Assembly (NCBI GenBank): GCA_003152875.1
Contig: PMBF01000108.1
Location: 1,089 to 34,826 of the forward strand
Length of the DNA stretch: 33,738 nt
Direction of reading: 5' to 3'
Origin: Ignavibacteriota bacterium
GTDB lineage: Bacteria > Bacteroidota > Ignavibacteria > UBA10030 > UBA6906
A model generated the notes under the pieces. The model was not told where the DNA came from. It made no database searches and was given only the letters and a program-made list of their open reading frames with translations. Of this stretch, positions 33,371 to 33,738 are shown piece by piece. How positions within the stretch are numbered: position 1 is the first letter of the stretch; every line of letters begins with the position of its first letter. The position numbers and the translations under genes are program-made.

Positions 33371-33738
33371 ATGGCGATGAAAGAAGTCAAGACCCTCGAC
33401 GATGTCACGATTCGCTTTGCCGGCGACTCGGGCGACGGCATGCAGCTGACGGGGACCCAGTTCACGAACACCTCGGCGGTGCTGGGGAACGACCTCAGCA
33501 CGCTCCCTGACTATCCTGCCGAGATACGCGCGCCCGCAGGCACCACCTACGGCGTGAGCGGTTTCCAGGTGCGCTTCGGAAGCCAGGACATCCTCACCCC
33601 GGGGGACACCTGCGACGTGCTCGTGGCCATGAACCCCGCGGCCCTTGTCACCAACCTGAAGATCTTGCGCGACGGGGGCACGGTCATCGTTAACGAAGAC
33701 GCCTTCACGGACAAGAACCTGCGCCTGGCCGGCCTCGA
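33371..33738 (+). CDS. korA: 2-oxoacid:ferredoxin oxidoreductase subunit alpha, 2-oxoglutarate type (partial, runs off right edge)
   Basis: The first 122 codons are visible from ATG 33371 ([18 protein letters not shown]...). '[15 protein letters not shown]' is the opening of the gamma-type domain fused at the N terminus of KorA-like alpha subunits, followed by '[23 protein letters not shown]' content and '[12 protein letters not shown]'. With its beta subunit, expected downstream outside the window, it would interconvert 2-oxoglutarate and succinyl-CoA with ferredoxin. The 2-oxoglutarate assignment rests on the fused gamma-alpha layout and sequence resemblance; another 2-oxoacid is possible. 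No clear Shine-Dalgarno precedes the ATG. A second ATG lies two codons later. Confidence 0.88.
   Translation, partial: MAMKEVKTLDDVTIRFAGDSGDGMQLTGTQFTNTSAVLGNDLSTLPDYPAEIRAPAGTTYGVSGFQVRFGSQDILTPGDTCDVLVAMNPAALVTNLKILRDGGTVIVNEDAFTDKNLRLAGL

Noticed and set aside
33111-33380. An 89-codon open frame in the korA leader
   Set aside because: Arg/Pro-rich composition, overlap with korA and no family resemblance make it unlikely to be a gene.

Overview
The window looks like a chromosomal segment of a GC-rich bacterium from the Bacteroidota/Ignavibacteriota side of the FCB group. Three things point there: menaquinone genes of the futalosine pathway with UbiA/UbiX/UbiD-type late enzymes, a lipoprotein with a 'GGPxDxxPP' start after its lipobox and Ig-like domains (typical of Bacteroidota), and the order prs - bL25 - pth - rpsF - rpsR - rplI. 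The assignment is an inference from gene content; no rRNA is present. I see no phage, IS element, CRISPR array or tRNA. Gene density is high and most genes are housekeeping.

Layout. (1) 1-6552, minus strand: guaA, then ubiA-, ubiX- and ubiD-type menaquinone genes, then one open frame that fuses aminofutalosine synthase (MqnE) to chorismate dehydratase (MqnA); it runs off the left edge. (2) 6665-10308, minus strand: ornithine carbamoyltransferase, carbamate kinase and, after a 360-base gap, a P-loop protein resembling cyclic 2,3-diphosphoglycerate synthetase. (3) 10309-18125, plus strand: a repeat-rich divergent regulatory region, then pheA, a radical SAM protein, single-chain gcvP and a GH31 glycosidase. 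(4) 18166-22039, minus strand: tsaD, mltG and an Ig-like lipoprotein. (5) 22155-27525, plus strand: rpmB, pgsA, pgpA, cinA, thpR, recA, recX. (6) 27685-29174, minus strand: a small outer-membrane barrel and bioY. (7) 29382-33738, plus strand: prs, bL25, pth, a probable S6:S18 autoregulatory leader, rpsF, rpsR, rplI, and the start of a 2-oxoacid:ferredoxin oxidoreductase alpha subunit after a leader of about 280 bases.

How the genes fit together. In block 1, MqnA and MqnE perform the first two committed steps from chorismate, so their fusion joins consecutive enzymes. The UbiA, UbiX and UbiD homologues supply the late prenylation, the prenylated-FMN cofactor and the decarboxylation. The early-middle and middle enzymes and the final methyltransferase are not visible. 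Block 2 joins carbamoyl-phosphate chemistry to a protein of unknown bacterial function. Block 5 couples phosphatidylglycerol synthesis (pgsA, pgpA) to a recombination group (cinA, thpR, recA, recX).

Promoters follow one pattern, TTGnnn - 17 bases - TATnnT, seen upstream of guaA, rpmB, bioY, prs and korA. Several starts lie only a few to about 30 bases from the inferred transcription start and lack a clear Shine-Dalgarno. The observations most worth a second look are the MqnE-MqnA fusion, the argF-arcC-CPGS-like cluster, the operator-like repeats before pheA, the S6:S18 leader hairpin, the altered active-site signature in Pth, and the long korA leader.
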